Shown: positions 16,843-26,214 of the stretch, piece after piece
Layout of the letters: the number at the start of each line of letters is the position of its first letter
How positions within the stretch are numbered: position 1 is the first letter of the stretch
Assembly: GCA_023417065.1 (NCBI GenBank)
Contig: JAEZGH010000163.1
Location: forward strand, 62,001 to 126,000
DNA from: Bacteroidota bacterium
Lineage (GTDB): Bacteria; Bacteroidota; Bacteroidia; Cytophagales; Cyclobacteriaceae
Direction: 5' to 3'
DNA: 64,000 nt
Program-made: the position numbers and the translations under genes
The notes under the pieces: model-generated
The model's input: only the letters and a program-made list of their open reading frames with translations
Database searches by the model: none
What the model was told of the DNA's origin: nothing

Positions 16843-18072
16843 CTATTGAAGGAGATTGTTCACGGTTTCGTTGAATTCTTCAATGTATTGGTCATAATAT
16901 TCGCCCGTTCCGGGCCCCGAAAATCCGGTGTGAATTTTTTTCACTTTGCCGTCCTTCCCGATAAAGATGGTAGTAGGGAATGAAACCACTGCGTTCAGCA
17001 TGGGGAGGCTTTCGGAAGCTTTTTGCTTGTCGGCGGTTCCTGCGATTACGAAGTCATACTTGACGTCAAGTTTATCAATCATGCGTTTTACACGTTCACT
17101 CGCATAGTTGAAATCGTCCTTTCGCTCATAGGCAAGCCCAATTACTTCGACGCCACGGTTTTTGTTTTGGTCGTACCATGGTGCAAGGAATCGGGTTTCA
17201 TCCATACAGTTAGGGCACCACGTTCCGAATATCTGAAGGATGACAACCTTGCTGCGGTACTTTTCATCTTTAAGGGAAACTGTGTCTCCATTCAATGCAG
17301 GAAATTTGAAATCAATGGTTTCATAACCGGGCTTCAGATACGTCATCTTGTACGCATCCGGCAGAGCAGCGGCGTCATCTTTAACTCCGCTCCAGCTTTT
17401 CTTTTGCGTTCGTCCCGAATAGAAGATGCCATCTATTTTGTCTGGGCTTGTCATAAACGCTTTGAAAAGGTAAGCGTGATTACCATCAAATGCGCTCAGG
17501 TGCAGTGTGTCGTTGATGACATTTCCCTGGAGGTAGCGGTAGTCGCCGGTAGCGGTGAGGAATGTTCCGGTGACGCTGTCCTTGCGTTGCAGAAAAACGC
17601 CTATCGCATCCGTTGTGTCTTTCACATTGAAAAACTGAACCCGATACTTTCCTGAAAAGTCTACTGTTGGTGTGGAGTTGCCAGCAGTCTCAAATCTGTA
17701 TTGTTGACCTGGTACGGCTTCAAAGGGAATTGGATTCGAAGGATCGAGATGTTTCACGAATTGTCCGCTCAGCTTGCCGTCCTTCCACACCGTGCGAAAC
17801 GAAGCTTCGAAGATGTGCATCGGGATGGTAACGGAATCACCTTTGATGAAGACTTCGTCGAGCAGCAGGCGTTCGCGTGCGTTGATGATGTATATTTTGT
17901 AGGAGCCCGAGGGATCCTGCGTGAGTTCAAAGTTGAATGGGAGGTACTCTTCCTGAAATTCCAGGGTGGCACGCCACATTCCGGCTGGTAGTGAAATGTT
18001 TTTACTTTCTTGACTCGGAGAGCAATTGATGAAGACGATGGCTATTAGCCATAACCAGAGGGAACGTGACAT
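16843..18072 (-). CDS. TlpA-like thioredoxin-domain lipoprotein
   Basis: This is an envelope thiol-disulfide oxidoreductase. The start at 18072 gives a signal peptide, MSRSLWLWLIAIVF, ending in the lipobox INC; a longer in-frame start at 18099 would add nine residues and is less likely. The N-terminal ~240 residues are a beta-rich domain of the kind seen in Bacteroidota TlpA-like proteins. The C-terminal thioredoxin fold carries the active site WCPNC (Cys286 and Cys289) and a cis-Pro region SFPTTIFIG. Likely roles are cytochrome c maturation or periplasmic reduction. No ccm genes adjoin it. Confidence 0.9.
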   Translation of the reverse strand: MSRSLWLWLIAIVFINCSPSQESKNISLPAGMWRATLEFQEEYLPFNFELTQDPSGSYKIYIINARERLLLDEVFIKGDSVTIPMHIFEASFRTVWKDGKLSGQFVKHLDPSNPIPFEAVPGQQYRFETAGNSTPTVDFSGKYRVQFFNVKDTTDAIGVFLQRKDSVTGTFLTATGDYRYLQGNVINDTLHLSAFDGNHAYLFKAFMTSPDKIDGIFYSGRTQKKSWSGVKDDAAALPDAYKMTYLKPGYETIDFKFPALNGDTVSLKDEKYRSKVVILQIFGTWCPNCMDETRFLAPWYDQNKNRGVEVIGLAYERKDDFNYASERVKRMIDKLDVKYDFVIAGTADKQKASESLPMLNAVVSFPTTIFIGKDGKVKKIHTGFSGPGTGEYYDQYIEEFNETVNNLLQ

Positions 18073-18154
18073 GAGAAACACTTTTAGTGTGAAAAACACA
18101 AAAATGCGAGAAATGATTTAGATTTTTGGGTTTCGTTGAACAAATCAGCGCTAC

Positions 18155-19270
18155 ATGCTTAGGGATCTTAAGGTAATTGAGCTTGCATCGGTTCTTGCAG
18201 GCCCCAGTGTCGGGCAGTTTTTCGCAGAGCTTGGAGCCGACGTAATCAAAGTTGAAAACCTAAGAACCGGTGGGGATGTGACCCGCACCTGGAAGAGCAG
18301 TGGCGAGCAAACCGATGACCGCAGTGCATATTTTTCGGCTGTCAACTGGGGAAAGCGATCGCTTGCCCTTGACCTAACGCAGCCTGAGGGCCGCGAAATC
18401 GTTTACAAACTGGTTCGCCGGTCGGATATTGTGATTGCCAGCTACAAACCTGGAGATGCGGAGAAGTTGGCGATGGATTATGCGACACTCAGGAAGCTCA
18501 ATCCGAGGATCATCTATGGACAGATCACGGGATACGGTTCTGACGATGAGCGTGTGGGCTATGATGCCGTGATACAGGCCGAGGCCGGATTTATGTCAAT
18601 GAACGGTGAGCCTGGAGGTAAATCCCTGCGCATGCCGGTGGCTTTGATTGATATTCTGGCCTCTCATCAGCTTAAGGAGGGGATTCTGTTGTCTCTGATT
18701 CGGCGAATGCAGACCGGCGAGGGCGGTTATGTAGAGGTTTCGCTCATTCAGGCTGCAATTTCGTCGCTGGCCAATCAGGCTACAAACTGGTTGATGGCCG
18801 GACATCTTCCGGGGAAGGAGGGTTCATCACACCCCAACATTGCTCCTTATGGCGACTCGTTCACAACTTCTGATGGCGGCGAGATACTTCTCGCGGTGGG
18901 TAACGACAAGCAGTTTCAGGATTTATGCAGCATCCTGGGCCTGAGCGAAATCGCCAGCGCCCCGGGGTTTATCAATAACCAGGCGCGCGTTCATAACCGT
19001 CAGCAGCTCAATGAGCTTATTCAGGGTAAGATAATGCGCTGGTCTTCAGACGAGTTAATTCGATTACTCCGGTTGAAAAAAATTCCCGCAGGGTTGATAT
19101 ACAATCTCCGGCAAGTTTTTGAACAGAAGGAGGCTCTGCCGCTCATTCTGGAAGCGGGTGCTGTTTCGGGCGTTCGCAATTATGTCGGAAACGCGGATAG
19201 GCCGCTGAACCTCACGCCGCCACCGCATTTTGGCGAGCACACGATGTCAATAATCCGAAGTCTGGATTAG
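18155..19270 (+). CDS. CaiB/BaiF-family CoA-transferase
   Basis: This class III CoA-transferase moves CoA between carboxylic acids. The 371-residue protein starts with KVIELASVLAGPSVGQFFAELGAD, followed by the CoA-binding segments NWGKRSLALDL and DIVIASYKPGDAEKL. The block GYDAVIQAEAGFMSMNG is followed by MPVALIDILAS, whose Asp is in the position of the catalytic aspartate of formyl-CoA transferase. The acids used cannot be predicted and no thioester pathway genes adjoin it. It is transcribed divergently from the TlpA-like gene across an 82-base gap. Confidence 0.9.
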   Translation: MLRDLKVIELASVLAGPSVGQFFAELGADVIKVENLRTGGDVTRTWKSSGEQTDDRSAYFSAVNWGKRSLALDLTQPEGREIVYKLVRRSDIVIASYKPGDAEKLAMDYATLRKLNPRIIYGQITGYGSDDERVGYDAVIQAEAGFMSMNGEPGGKSLRMPVALIDILASHQLKEGILLSLIRRMQTGEGGYVEVSLIQAAISSLANQATNWLMAGHLPGKEGSSHPNIAPYGDSFTTSDGGEILLAVGNDKQFQDLCSILGLSEIASAPGFINNQARVHNRQQLNELIQGKIMRWSSDELIRLLRLKKIPAGLIYNLRQVFEQKEALPLILEAGAVSGVRNYVGNADRPLNLTPPPHFGEHTMSIIRSLD

Positions 19271-19303
19271 ATCCCATTTTATTCAGTCTGAAAAGCCTTT
19301 CGG

Positions 19304-19320
19304 CTAGCAGCAGCTGCTAG
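19304..19320. repeat. Perfect short palindrome after the CoA-transferase gene
   Basis: CTAGCAGC and GCTGCTAG flank a single A at 19312. A weaker AGCC/GGCT hairpin lies just before it. There is no T-run, so it is recorded as an inverted repeat and not called a terminator. Confidence 0.5.
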
Positions 19321-19440
19321 TCAAGGTGGTGTATTTGTGCCTTCGCCGGGAAGGGCCCTGGGGTTGGGTGGTATTTCCGGAGGTTTTTTTGGTAGGAAAT
19401 GGAACATTTTGGTAGGTTTTGTCTGAAAATGTTAAAAAAA

Positions 19441-19470
19441 TGGTAGAAAGTGGTGGAAAGTGGAATGAAT
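19441..19470 (+). promoter_or_regulatory. Likely MraZ operator: three 10-nt direct repeats
   Basis: TGGTAGAAAG, TGGTGGAAAG and TGGAATGAAT are placed head to tail at 19441-19450, 19451-19460 and 19461-19470. MraZ proteins in other bacteria bind short G-rich direct repeats of about this spacing in front of their own gene. The repeats cover the position where the -33 element should be. Two further TTTTGGTAGG copies lie upstream in the stretch 19387-19420. Confidence 0.65.
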
Positions 19471-19475
19471 TTCTA

Positions 19476-19483
19476 TATGTTTG
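19476..19483 (+). promoter_or_regulatory. -7 element of the mraZ/dcw promoter
   Basis: TATGTTTG matches TAnnTTTG exactly, 30 bases before the mraZ ATG. The -33 element would overlap the TGGTGG repeats, consistent with repression by promoter occlusion. Confidence 0.65.
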
Positions 19484-19513
19484 CTTAGGAGAAAAAGACA
19501 ACCACTACGTCTA

Positions 19514-19954
19514 ATGACTTTCTTCACCAGCGAATTTGAAAGCAAGCTTGATGCAAAGGGGCGGCTGGTTTTGCCGGCCCGGATCAAGGCTCAGTTGCCC
19601 GAAGGGGACAACGAGCTTGTGGTCCGTCGTGGCTTTGAGCAATGCATCGTCATCTATCCCATGGTGGAGTTCAAGAAAGTCTTCTCGAAAATTTCAGCCT
19701 TAAGTGAATTCAATGAGGAATACCGCAAACTCCAGCGGAATTTCCTTGCAGGTACAGCGATCGTGGAGATGGATAGTATTGGACGATTCATGATCCCGAA
19801 AAATATGCTCGCCTATGCGCAGCTTGACAAAGAGGTTATCCTCGTCGGTACCGGGAATAAGATTGAGGTATGGAATCCTTCTATTTACGAGAAGCATAGC
19901 ATTCAGGATCAGGGTGAATTGTCGAAGCTCGCGGAAAAGTATTTGAACGATTAA
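19514..19954 (+). CDS. mraZ: Division/cell wall cluster transcriptional regulator MraZ
   Basis: MraZ is a DNA-binding regulator of the division and cell wall cluster. It is built from two SpoVT/AbrB-type domains, here SKLDAKGRLVLPARIKAQL and the matching VEMDSIGRFMIPKNML. The product is 146 residues. The open frame extends 33 bases upstream, but the Met at 19514 gives the family N-terminus (MTFFTSEFESKLD) and lies a normal distance after the predicted promoter. The direct repeats at 19441-19470 suggest that it controls itself and the downstream operon. Confidence 0.95.
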   Translation: MTFFTSEFESKLDAKGRLVLPARIKAQLPEGDNELVVRRGFEQCIVIYPMVEFKKVFSKISALSEFNEEYRKLQRNFLAGTAIVEMDSIGRFMIPKNMLAYAQLDKEVILVGTGNKIEVWNPSIYEKHSIQDQGELSKLAEKYLND

Positions 19955-20071
19955 GTCGCGCAGAATGATCAGTCAGGCTGCTACGTTCGCCTGACACGTT
20001 TCAGTAGGAATCGGTTGCGACTGCATTGTTGAAAAGCTCCGGTCGATAAAAAAACTTATCAATAGAGTCGG

Positions 20072-21010
20072 ATGGACGAGGCAGCCAGTGGTCAGGAATC
20101 GCATACCCATAGTTATCACAAACCGGTGATGCTGCGCGAATGCCTGGAGGGGTTGAACATCAGGCCCGATGGTATTTACGTCGACGCGACGTTTGGCGGC
20201 GGCGGTCATGCAAAAGCAATTCTCGAACAATTGAACGGAGGAAAGCTCGTTGCATTCGATCAGGACGCAGAGGCAAAGGCTGAAGCTGATAAGATCAAAA
20301 GTAGTTCTCTGATTTTTTGTGAAGCCAATTTCAGATATCTGAAACGGTATTTGAAGTTGAACGGTATTTCGAAGGTCGACGGCGTACTTGCTGATCTCGG
20401 TGTGAGTTCACATCAGATCGACTCGCCGGAGCGGGGATTCTCCACCCGGTTTGATGGTCCGCTGGATATGCGGATGGGAAAAGCCGGTGGTGTTACGGCG
20501 GCGACAGTCCTTAATGACTACAGCGAGGCCGATTTGCATAAAATCTTTGGGATGTGGGGAGAACTGAGAAACGCCAAGACAGTCGCGGGACTTATTGCGC
20601 GGGAGAGAGTAACAAAACCTTTCGAGCGGACGGGAGATTTAAAGCGAGCCCTGGCGGGTGTCGCTCCCCGGGGAAAGGAAAACAAATATTTCGCCCAGGT
20701 GTTTCAGGCGCTGCGGATAGAGGTAAACCAGGAGATGAAAGCGCTCGAAGATTTTTTGCACCAATGTGGCGAAGTCGTCGGGAAGGGTGGACGATTGGTA
20801 GTTATGTCGTATCACTCTCTCGAAGACCGGATGGTGAAGAATTACATAAACAAAGGAAAGGTGTTTGGTGAAGTGGAAAAGGATTTTTATGGTAATGAAA
20901 TCAAGGCATTCGAAGCGGTGAACCGAAAACCAATCGAAGCCTCAGAAGAAGAAGTGAAAAGTAACAGCAGGGCACGAAGCGCAAAGTTGCGTATAGCAGA
21001 GAAGTTGTAA
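20072..21010 (+). CDS. rsmH: 16S rRNA (cytosine-1402-N4)-methyltransferase
   Basis: RsmH (MraW) methylates C1402 of 16S rRNA with S-adenosylmethionine. The 312-residue product has the N-terminal YHKPVMLRECLEGL and the SAM-binding loop VDATFGGGGHA. DGVLADLGVSSHQID and the C-terminal VVMSYHSLEDRMVKN also match the family. It follows mraZ after a 117-base gap, and ftsL begins one base after its stop codon. Confidence 0.97.
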   Translation: MDEAASGQESHTHSYHKPVMLRECLEGLNIRPDGIYVDATFGGGGHAKAILEQLNGGKLVAFDQDAEAKAEADKIKSSSLIFCEANFRYLKRYLKLNGISKVDGVLADLGVSSHQIDSPERGFSTRFDGPLDMRMGKAGGVTAATVLNDYSEADLHKIFGMWGELRNAKTVAGLIARERVTKPFERTGDLKRALAGVAPRGKENKYFAQVFQALRIEVNQEMKALEDFLHQCGEVVGKGGRLVVMSYHSLEDRMVKNYINKGKVFGEVEKDFYGNEIKAFEAVNRKPIEASEEEVKSNSRARSAKLRIAEKL

Positions 21011-21011
21011 G

Positions 21012-21401
21012 ATGGCAAAAGTGAACAAAATTTCCGCGAACAGAATCAAGCCAGAGGCAAAAGCTCCTGGAAAGGGATTCTTTTCGCGAATCGAGAACAG
21101 TATCAAAATCGAATCGTATTTCGCTGAAGGGTTTCCGGTACACTACCTGCCGAAGATCCTTTTTCTGATGTTGCTGGGTATTCTTTACATCAGTAACACG
21201 CATTACGGGGAGAAAACGATTCGAAAAATCAACGCCATTCAGGCTGAAGTGGAAGACCTCAGGGCGGATTACACTACGTTAAAATCCGATCTGATGTATG
21301 CAAGCAAGCAATCCGAGGTAGCGCGGAAAGTAAAAGACCTCGGTCTCAGAGAAAGCCTTACACCACCTTTTAAAGTGACGGTTGACGAAAGTGAATATTA
21401 A
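21012..21401 (+). CDS. ftsL: FtsL-like division protein
   Basis: This bitopic division protein belongs to the FtsQLB scaffold. The 129-residue product has a basic N-terminal cytoplasmic part, one membrane segment (YLPKILFLMLLGILYISN) and a periplasmic coiled coil (TIRKINAIQAEVEDLRADYT). Sequence identity in this family is low, so the call rests on topology, size and the position between rsmH and ftsI. The end overlaps the ftsI start by 11 bases. Confidence 0.85.
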   Translation: MAKVNKISANRIKPEAKAPGKGFFSRIENSIKIESYFAEGFPVHYLPKILFLMLLGILYISNTHYGEKTIRKINAIQAEVEDLRADYTTLKSDLMYASKQSEVARKVKDLGLRESLTPPFKVTVDESEY

Positions 21402-23481
21402 GACGTCCATATTACTACGTGTACGGGTTGCCTTTTTGTTTGTAGCCTTCTTCGCAGTGGCGGTCATTGCGCGGATAGGTCACATTCAGTTTATCGAAGG
21501 GGAGAAGTGGTCGAAAATGGGCGAGCGTATTTCATTCGACTACCGTCGTGTGAAGGCAACACGCGGGAACATCTATTCGGATAACGGCAGTCTTCTCGCT
21601 ACATCACTGCCATTCTACAAGGTTGCTTTCGACGCGACCCTTCCCAAAGATGAGATATTCAACAAGGGGATTGACTCACTGTCATACCACCTTTCACGTT
21701 TCTTCAAAGACAAGTCGGCGCTCGAATACAAACGCATGCTGAAAGATGCGCGTGCTGCAGGTAAGCAGTATGTGGTGCTCAGCCGGAAGCAAGTTGACTA
21801 TCAGGATAAAAAAGTGATGATGACGTGGCCTATCTTCCGGGAAGGACGCCTTCGCGGCGGGGCTATCTTTGAGAAGGTGGATGTGCGGTACCGGCCCTTT
21901 TCAAATCTCAGCCGCCGGACTATCGGCTATGTCAACGAAAATGACAAGGGTGTAGGGCTTGAATACTCCTTCAACGACATGCTCGCGGGGCAGGATGGAT
22001 ATGCCTATTATCAGAAAATTGCCGGCGGATTGTGGAAGCCGGTTTTTGCAGCAAATAATGTGAAGGCTGAAAACGGTTTGGATATTCAAACTACCATTGA
22101 TATCAATCTTCAGGACGTAGCCGAGACTGCGCTGTATAATGCCATGCTTGCGCACAACGCCGACGACGGACTCGTAGTTGTGATGGAAGTTGAAACTGGT
22201 CACGTGAAAGCCATTTCAAATCTTAGTTCAAACGGCGACGGAACATTCTCAGAAAAGTACAACTATGCTACGGCGGGACTTTTCGAACCAGGGTCTACGT
22301 TCAAGCTTGCTACCATGATCGCGTTGCTGGAAGATTCGCCGGTAGAACTCAGTGACAGCATCGACACCGGTAACGGGCAGTACACCTTCTACAACAAAGT
22401 GGTCAGAGACCATGTGGAGAAAGGTCTCGGGACGATCTCCATTCAGCAGTCGTTTGAGCTGTCATCCAATGTGGCGATGGCGAAACTCGTCGACAAGCAC
22501 TTTGGTTTACGCCCGCACAAGTTTCTTGAGTATGTAGACAAACTGCAGCTGTCAAAACCGCTCGGCATTCAGTTGACGGGTGAACCCGCACCTAAGATCA
22601 AACGTCCCGGAGAGAAAGGATGGAGCGGAATAAGCCTGCCCTGGATGTCATACGGTTATGGGTTTGAAATGACACCACTTCATACGCTCGCGCTGTTCAA
22701 CGCAGTCGCGAACGACGGAAAGATGATCAAACCATTATTTGTAAAATCGATACGCAAAGCTGATGAAGTCGAGCATGTGTTCGATACCGAAGTGCTGAAC
22801 AGCAAGATCTGCTCGAAGAAAACACTGAAGAAACTTAAAGTATTACTTGAAGGTGTAGTGGAGAATGGGACAGCGAAAAACATCCGCGGAACGCACTACA
22901 AGATTGCCGGAAAAACAGGGACTGCACAGATCCTTGAAAACGGCCGATATACACGCAAGTACATTACGTCGTTCGCGGGATATTTTCCTGCGCATCAACC
23001 GAAGTACAGTGCAATCGTGATGATCAAGAATCCACGTGGATGGCATCAATACGGTTCAAGCGTGGCGGCACCAGTTTTTAAAGAAATTGCGGATAACATC
23101 TATGCCCGTGACATTAATCTTCACGAGCCTATGCAACAGGCCAACTTTGTTACCACTGATGCGCTACCTGTCATCCGGGCAGGTAATCAACAGGAGCTCT
23201 CCCTGCTGTGCGAAGAACTTGGAATACCGAACGAAACAAAAACCGAAGAAGAGTGGGTAAGAAGCACCCGCAACGGAAATGCTATTGCCTGGAAGAAAGC
23301 GGTAGCCGGACAGGACATCGTTCCCGATGTGAACGGCATGACTTTTCGCGACGCACTTTTCCTGCTTGAGAAGGCAGGCTTGCGGGTATTCTTCGAAGGA
23401 AAAGGACGTGTTAAAAATCAATCACTCAAGCCTGGTGAGCGAATCAGAAAAGGTGATGCAATCTATGTAAGACTAGGCTGA
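21391..23481 (+). CDS. ftsI: Division-specific transpeptidase FtsI (PBP3) with C-terminal PASTA domain
   Basis: FtsI cross-links septal peptidoglycan. It has an N-terminal membrane anchor, a dimerisation domain (VKATRGNIYSDNGSLLATS) and a transpeptidase domain. The catalytic motifs are SxxK in EPGSTFKLA (about residue 301), SSN in ELSSNVAMAK and KTG in AGKTGTAQ. The last ~65 residues (VPDVNGMTFRDALFLLEKAG...) form one PASTA domain, unlike E. coli FtsI. Two non-ATG starts are possible: a TTG at 21382 and a GTG at 21391. The GTG is preferred because it gives MNIKTSILLRVRVAF, the usual N-terminus in relatives. Length is 696 residues. Confidence 0.95.
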   Translation: MNIKTSILLRVRVAFLFVAFFAVAVIARIGHIQFIEGEKWSKMGERISFDYRRVKATRGNIYSDNGSLLATSLPFYKVAFDATLPKDEIFNKGIDSLSYHLSRFFKDKSALEYKRMLKDARAAGKQYVVLSRKQVDYQDKKVMMTWPIFREGRLRGGAIFEKVDVRYRPFSNLSRRTIGYVNENDKGVGLEYSFNDMLAGQDGYAYYQKIAGGLWKPVFAANNVKAENGLDIQTTIDINLQDVAETALYNAMLAHNADDGLVVVMEVETGHVKAISNLSSNGDGTFSEKYNYATAGLFEPGSTFKLATMIALLEDSPVELSDSIDTGNGQYTFYNKVVRDHVEKGLGTISIQQSFELSSNVAMAKLVDKHFGLRPHKFLEYVDKLQLSKPLGIQLTGEPAPKIKRPGEKGWSGISLPWMSYGYGFEMTPLHTLALFNAVANDGKMIKPLFVKSIRKADEVEHVFDTEVLNSKICSKKTLKKLKVLLEGVVENGTAKNIRGTHYKIAGKTGTAQILENGRYTRKYITSFAGYFPAHQPKYSAIVMIKNPRGWHQYGSSVAAPVFKEIADNIYARDINLHEPMQQANFVTTDALPVIRAGNQQELSLLCEELGIPNETKTEEEWVRSTRNGNAIAWKKAVAGQDIVPDVNGMTFRDALFLLEKAGLRVFFEGKGRVKNQSLKPGERIRKGDAIYVRLG

Positions 23482-23490
23482 TAAAAAGAT

Positions 23491-24954
23491 ATGATGGAAT
23501 TGAAAGACATACTTTACAAAGTCTCGCTGACATCGACCTATGGCGTCATGAACGTCCGCGTGGCCGGTATTGCTTTTGATTCCCGGAAGGTCGCGCCGGG
23601 GTATCTGTTTGTAGCTGTGAAGGGAACGGTAACCGATGGACATGACTATATCGGAAAAGCCATTCAGCTCGGTGCCAGTGTCGTCGTTTGTGAAACGCTC
23701 CCGGATACTGTAAATGATGAAGTAACCTTTGTAACGGTTCGCAACAGTGCACACGCACTTGGTATTATGGCTTCCAATTTCTATGGAAACCCTTCCCGGA
23801 AATTGAAGCTCACCGGTGTTACCGGAACAAACGGTAAGACGACAACAGTGACGTTGTTGTATCAGTTGTTCACAAACCTGGGATATAAAGCCGGCATGAT
23901 CAGCACGGTGGAAAACCGGATTGCGTCGGAAGTTGTGCCTGCTACTCATACAACGCCGGATCCGATTCAGCTCAATCAGCTGCTTGATCGGATGGTGGAA
24001 GCAGGATGCAGCTACGCCTTTATGGAAGTGAGTTCGCATGCCGTAGAGCAGGAGCGTATCGCAGGCGTGAAGTTCTCCGGAGCAATATTTACGAACATCA
24101 CACACGACCATCTCGATTACCACAAGACTTTTGAGAATTATATAAAAGCCAAGAAGAAGTTCTTCGATGAGCTTTCTGGTGAAGCGTTCGCTCTTGTCAA
24201 CGCCGACGACAAACGCGGAATGGTGATGCTTCAAAACACCAAGGCAGCCAAACATACATTTGGCATCAAGAAGATGACTGACTTCAAGGCCAAGGTCATT
24301 ACCAATTCGATTGAGGGGCTGGAACTCGATATCGATGGTAAGAATGTGTGGTTTAAGATGATCGGTGACTTCAACGCGTATAACCTTCTCGGGGTATACG
24401 GTACGGCGGTACTCCTTGGTCAGGATCCTGATGAAGTACTCACACAGCTTTCATCGCTTCATGGGGCGCCGGGGCGTTTTGAATTGGTAAATCCGGGAGC
24501 AAAGGTGATCGCCATTGTCGACTACGCGCATACACCGGACGCGCTTCAGAACGTACTCGATACAATTGCGCAGTTTAGAACTGGAAACGAACAGGTAATC
24601 ACTGTAGTGGGATGTGGTGGCAACCGCGATAAAACGAAACGACCACTGATGGCATCCATCGCATGCCGGTTGAGTGACAAGGTTGTCCTCACTTCGGATA
24701 ATCCGCGTGATGAAGATCCGATGGCAATCATTCAGGACATGCAAACCGGAATAATGCCTACGGAAGCAAGGAAGACACTGGTCATACCTGACCGGGAAGA
24801 AGCTATCAAAACAGCATGTATGATGGCTAAAGAGAAAGACATTGTACTGGTAGCAGGCAAAGGACACGAGAACTATCAGGAAATAAAAGGCGTGAAACAC
24901 CCTTTTGATGACCGTGAGGTCGTAGCCCGAATGCTGAAGATGTTTTTAAGTTGA
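23491..24954 (+). CDS. murE: UDP-N-acetylmuramoyl-L-alanyl-D-glutamate ligase MurE (meso-DAP type)
   Basis: MurE adds the third residue of the peptidoglycan stem peptide. The 487-residue product has the Mur ligase P-loop GVTGTNGKTTTVTLL and the central FTNITHDHLDYHKTFENY. The specificity motif is SDNPRDEDP; the DNPR form is typical of enzymes that add meso-diaminopimelate and not lysine. It starts 9 bases after the ftsI stop. Confidence 0.97.
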   Translation: MMELKDILYKVSLTSTYGVMNVRVAGIAFDSRKVAPGYLFVAVKGTVTDGHDYIGKAIQLGASVVVCETLPDTVNDEVTFVTVRNSAHALGIMASNFYGNPSRKLKLTGVTGTNGKTTTVTLLYQLFTNLGYKAGMISTVENRIASEVVPATHTTPDPIQLNQLLDRMVEAGCSYAFMEVSSHAVEQERIAGVKFSGAIFTNITHDHLDYHKTFENYIKAKKKFFDELSGEAFALVNADDKRGMVMLQNTKAAKHTFGIKKMTDFKAKVITNSIEGLELDIDGKNVWFKMIGDFNAYNLLGVYGTAVLLGQDPDEVLTQLSSLHGAPGRFELVNPGAKVIAIVDYAHTPDALQNVLDTIAQFRTGNEQVITVVGCGGNRDKTKRPLMASIACRLSDKVVLTSDNPRDEDPMAIIQDMQTGIMPTEARKTLVIPDREEAIKTACMMAKEKDIVLVAGKGHENYQEIKGVKHPFDDREVVARMLKMFLS

Positions 24955-24984
24955 CCAAGGTTGAACCGTTCGAACCCATAAAGA

Positions 24985-26214
24985 ATGTTATACTACCTGT
25001 TTGATTATCTGAACACACTTGACCTGCCCGGTGCCGGTCTATTTCAGTATATATCTTTCCGTGCAGGTTTGGCGGCAACCGTCTCGTTGTTGATTACGAT
25101 AACGTTTGGTAAAAACCTGATCTCCTTCCTCCGCCGCAAGCAGGTTGGCGAAGATATCCGCGATCTTGGGCTCGAAGGACAAATTCAGAAGAAGGGTACG
25201 CCCACCATGGGAGGATTGATAATCATCGCTGCCATCCTCGTTCCGACCCTGTTGCTGGCAAAGCTTGATAACATCTACGTGATTCTGCTCGTGGTATCCA
25301 CCTGCTGGCTCGGGCTCATCGGGTTTCTCGACGACTACATCAAAGTGTTCCGCAAGAACAAAGAGGGACTCGCGGGCAGATTTAAGATCGTTGGACAGGT
25401 GGGGCTCGGTATCATTGTTGGACTTACACTTTACTTCCACGACGACGTTGTGATCCGTGAAGTTGCATCAGGGCAGCTTCCCAACTTCAAGATTGAGGAC
25501 TTCAGTGAGGGTATCGATGAGAAGGTGGTGTACACCGATGTGAAGTCGATGCGCACCACGGTGCCTTTCGTGAAAGACAATGAACTCGACTACAGCAAAA
25601 TTCTTCCCTTCATTCCAGAGGACTATACCTGGATCATCTATGTTGGCGTGGTGATCCTTATCATTACCGCAGTTTCGAATGGCGCCAACATCACCGACGG
25701 AATAGATGGCCTCGCTGCAGGGACGTCGGGCATTATAGCACTCACGCTTGCGGTATTCGCGTACGTGTCGGGTCGTATCGACTTCAGTAATTACTTGAAT
25801 ATAATGTACATACCGAACCTTGGCGAGCTCGTAATCTTTGTGACTGCCTTTGTTGGAGCGTGTACCGGATTCCTGTGGTACAATGCTTATCCGGCGCAGG
25901 TGTTCATGGGAGATACCGGTAGTCTTACGCTGGGTGGAGTAATTGCAGTACTTGCTCTCGCGGTACGGAAAGAACTTCTCATTCCTGTGTTGTGCGGGAT
26001 CTTCCTGATCGAAAACCTTTCGGTCATGATTCAGGTGTCGTACTTCAAGTATACGAAGAAGAAATATGGTGAAGGCAGGCGCATATTTCTGATGTCGCCC
26101 CTGCATCATCACTATCAGAAAAAGAATATCCACGAAGCCAAAATCGTAACGCGGTTCTGGATTATAGGAATATTACTGGCAATGGCAACCCTGGCATTTT
26201 TGAAAATCAGATGA
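24985..26214 (+). CDS. mraY: Phospho-N-acetylmuramoyl-pentapeptide transferase MraY
   Basis: MraY transfers phospho-MurNAc-pentapeptide to undecaprenyl phosphate to make lipid I at the inner membrane. The 409-residue protein has the core motifs KKGTPTMGGL, LIGFLDDYIKVFRKNKEGL and NGANITDGIDGLAAG, plus the terminal SPLHHHYQKKN. It is about 50 residues longer than E. coli MraY because of a soluble insert near residues 150-205 (GQLPNFKIEDFSEGIDEK...), a feature common in Bacteroidota. It overlaps murD by 4 bases (ATGA). Confidence 0.97.
   Translation: MLYYLFDYLNTLDLPGAGLFQYISFRAGLAATVSLLITITFGKNLISFLRRKQVGEDIRDLGLEGQIQKKGTPTMGGLIIIAAILVPTLLLAKLDNIYVILLVVSTCWLGLIGFLDDYIKVFRKNKEGLAGRFKIVGQVGLGIIVGLTLYFHDDVVIREVASGQLPNFKIEDFSEGIDEKVVYTDVKSMRTTVPFVKDNELDYSKILPFIPEDYTWIIYVGVVILIITAVSNGANITDGIDGLAAGTSGIIALTLAVFAYVSGRIDFSNYLNIMYIPNLGELVIFVTAFVGACTGFLWYNAYPAQVFMGDTGSLTLGGVIAVLALAVRKELLIPVLCGIFLIENLSVMIQVSYFKYTKKKYGEGRRIFLMSPLHHHYQKKNIHEAKIVTRFWIIGILLAMATLAFLKIR

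Noticed and set aside
19304..19320. Terminator or attachment site considered for the CTAGCAGC palindrome
   Set aside because: No T-run follows, and no integrase or duplicated copy was found. It is kept only as a short inverted repeat.
23473..24255. A 260-residue open frame antisense to murE
   Set aside because: It overlaps the conserved MurE P-loop region and shows only reverse-complement composition.
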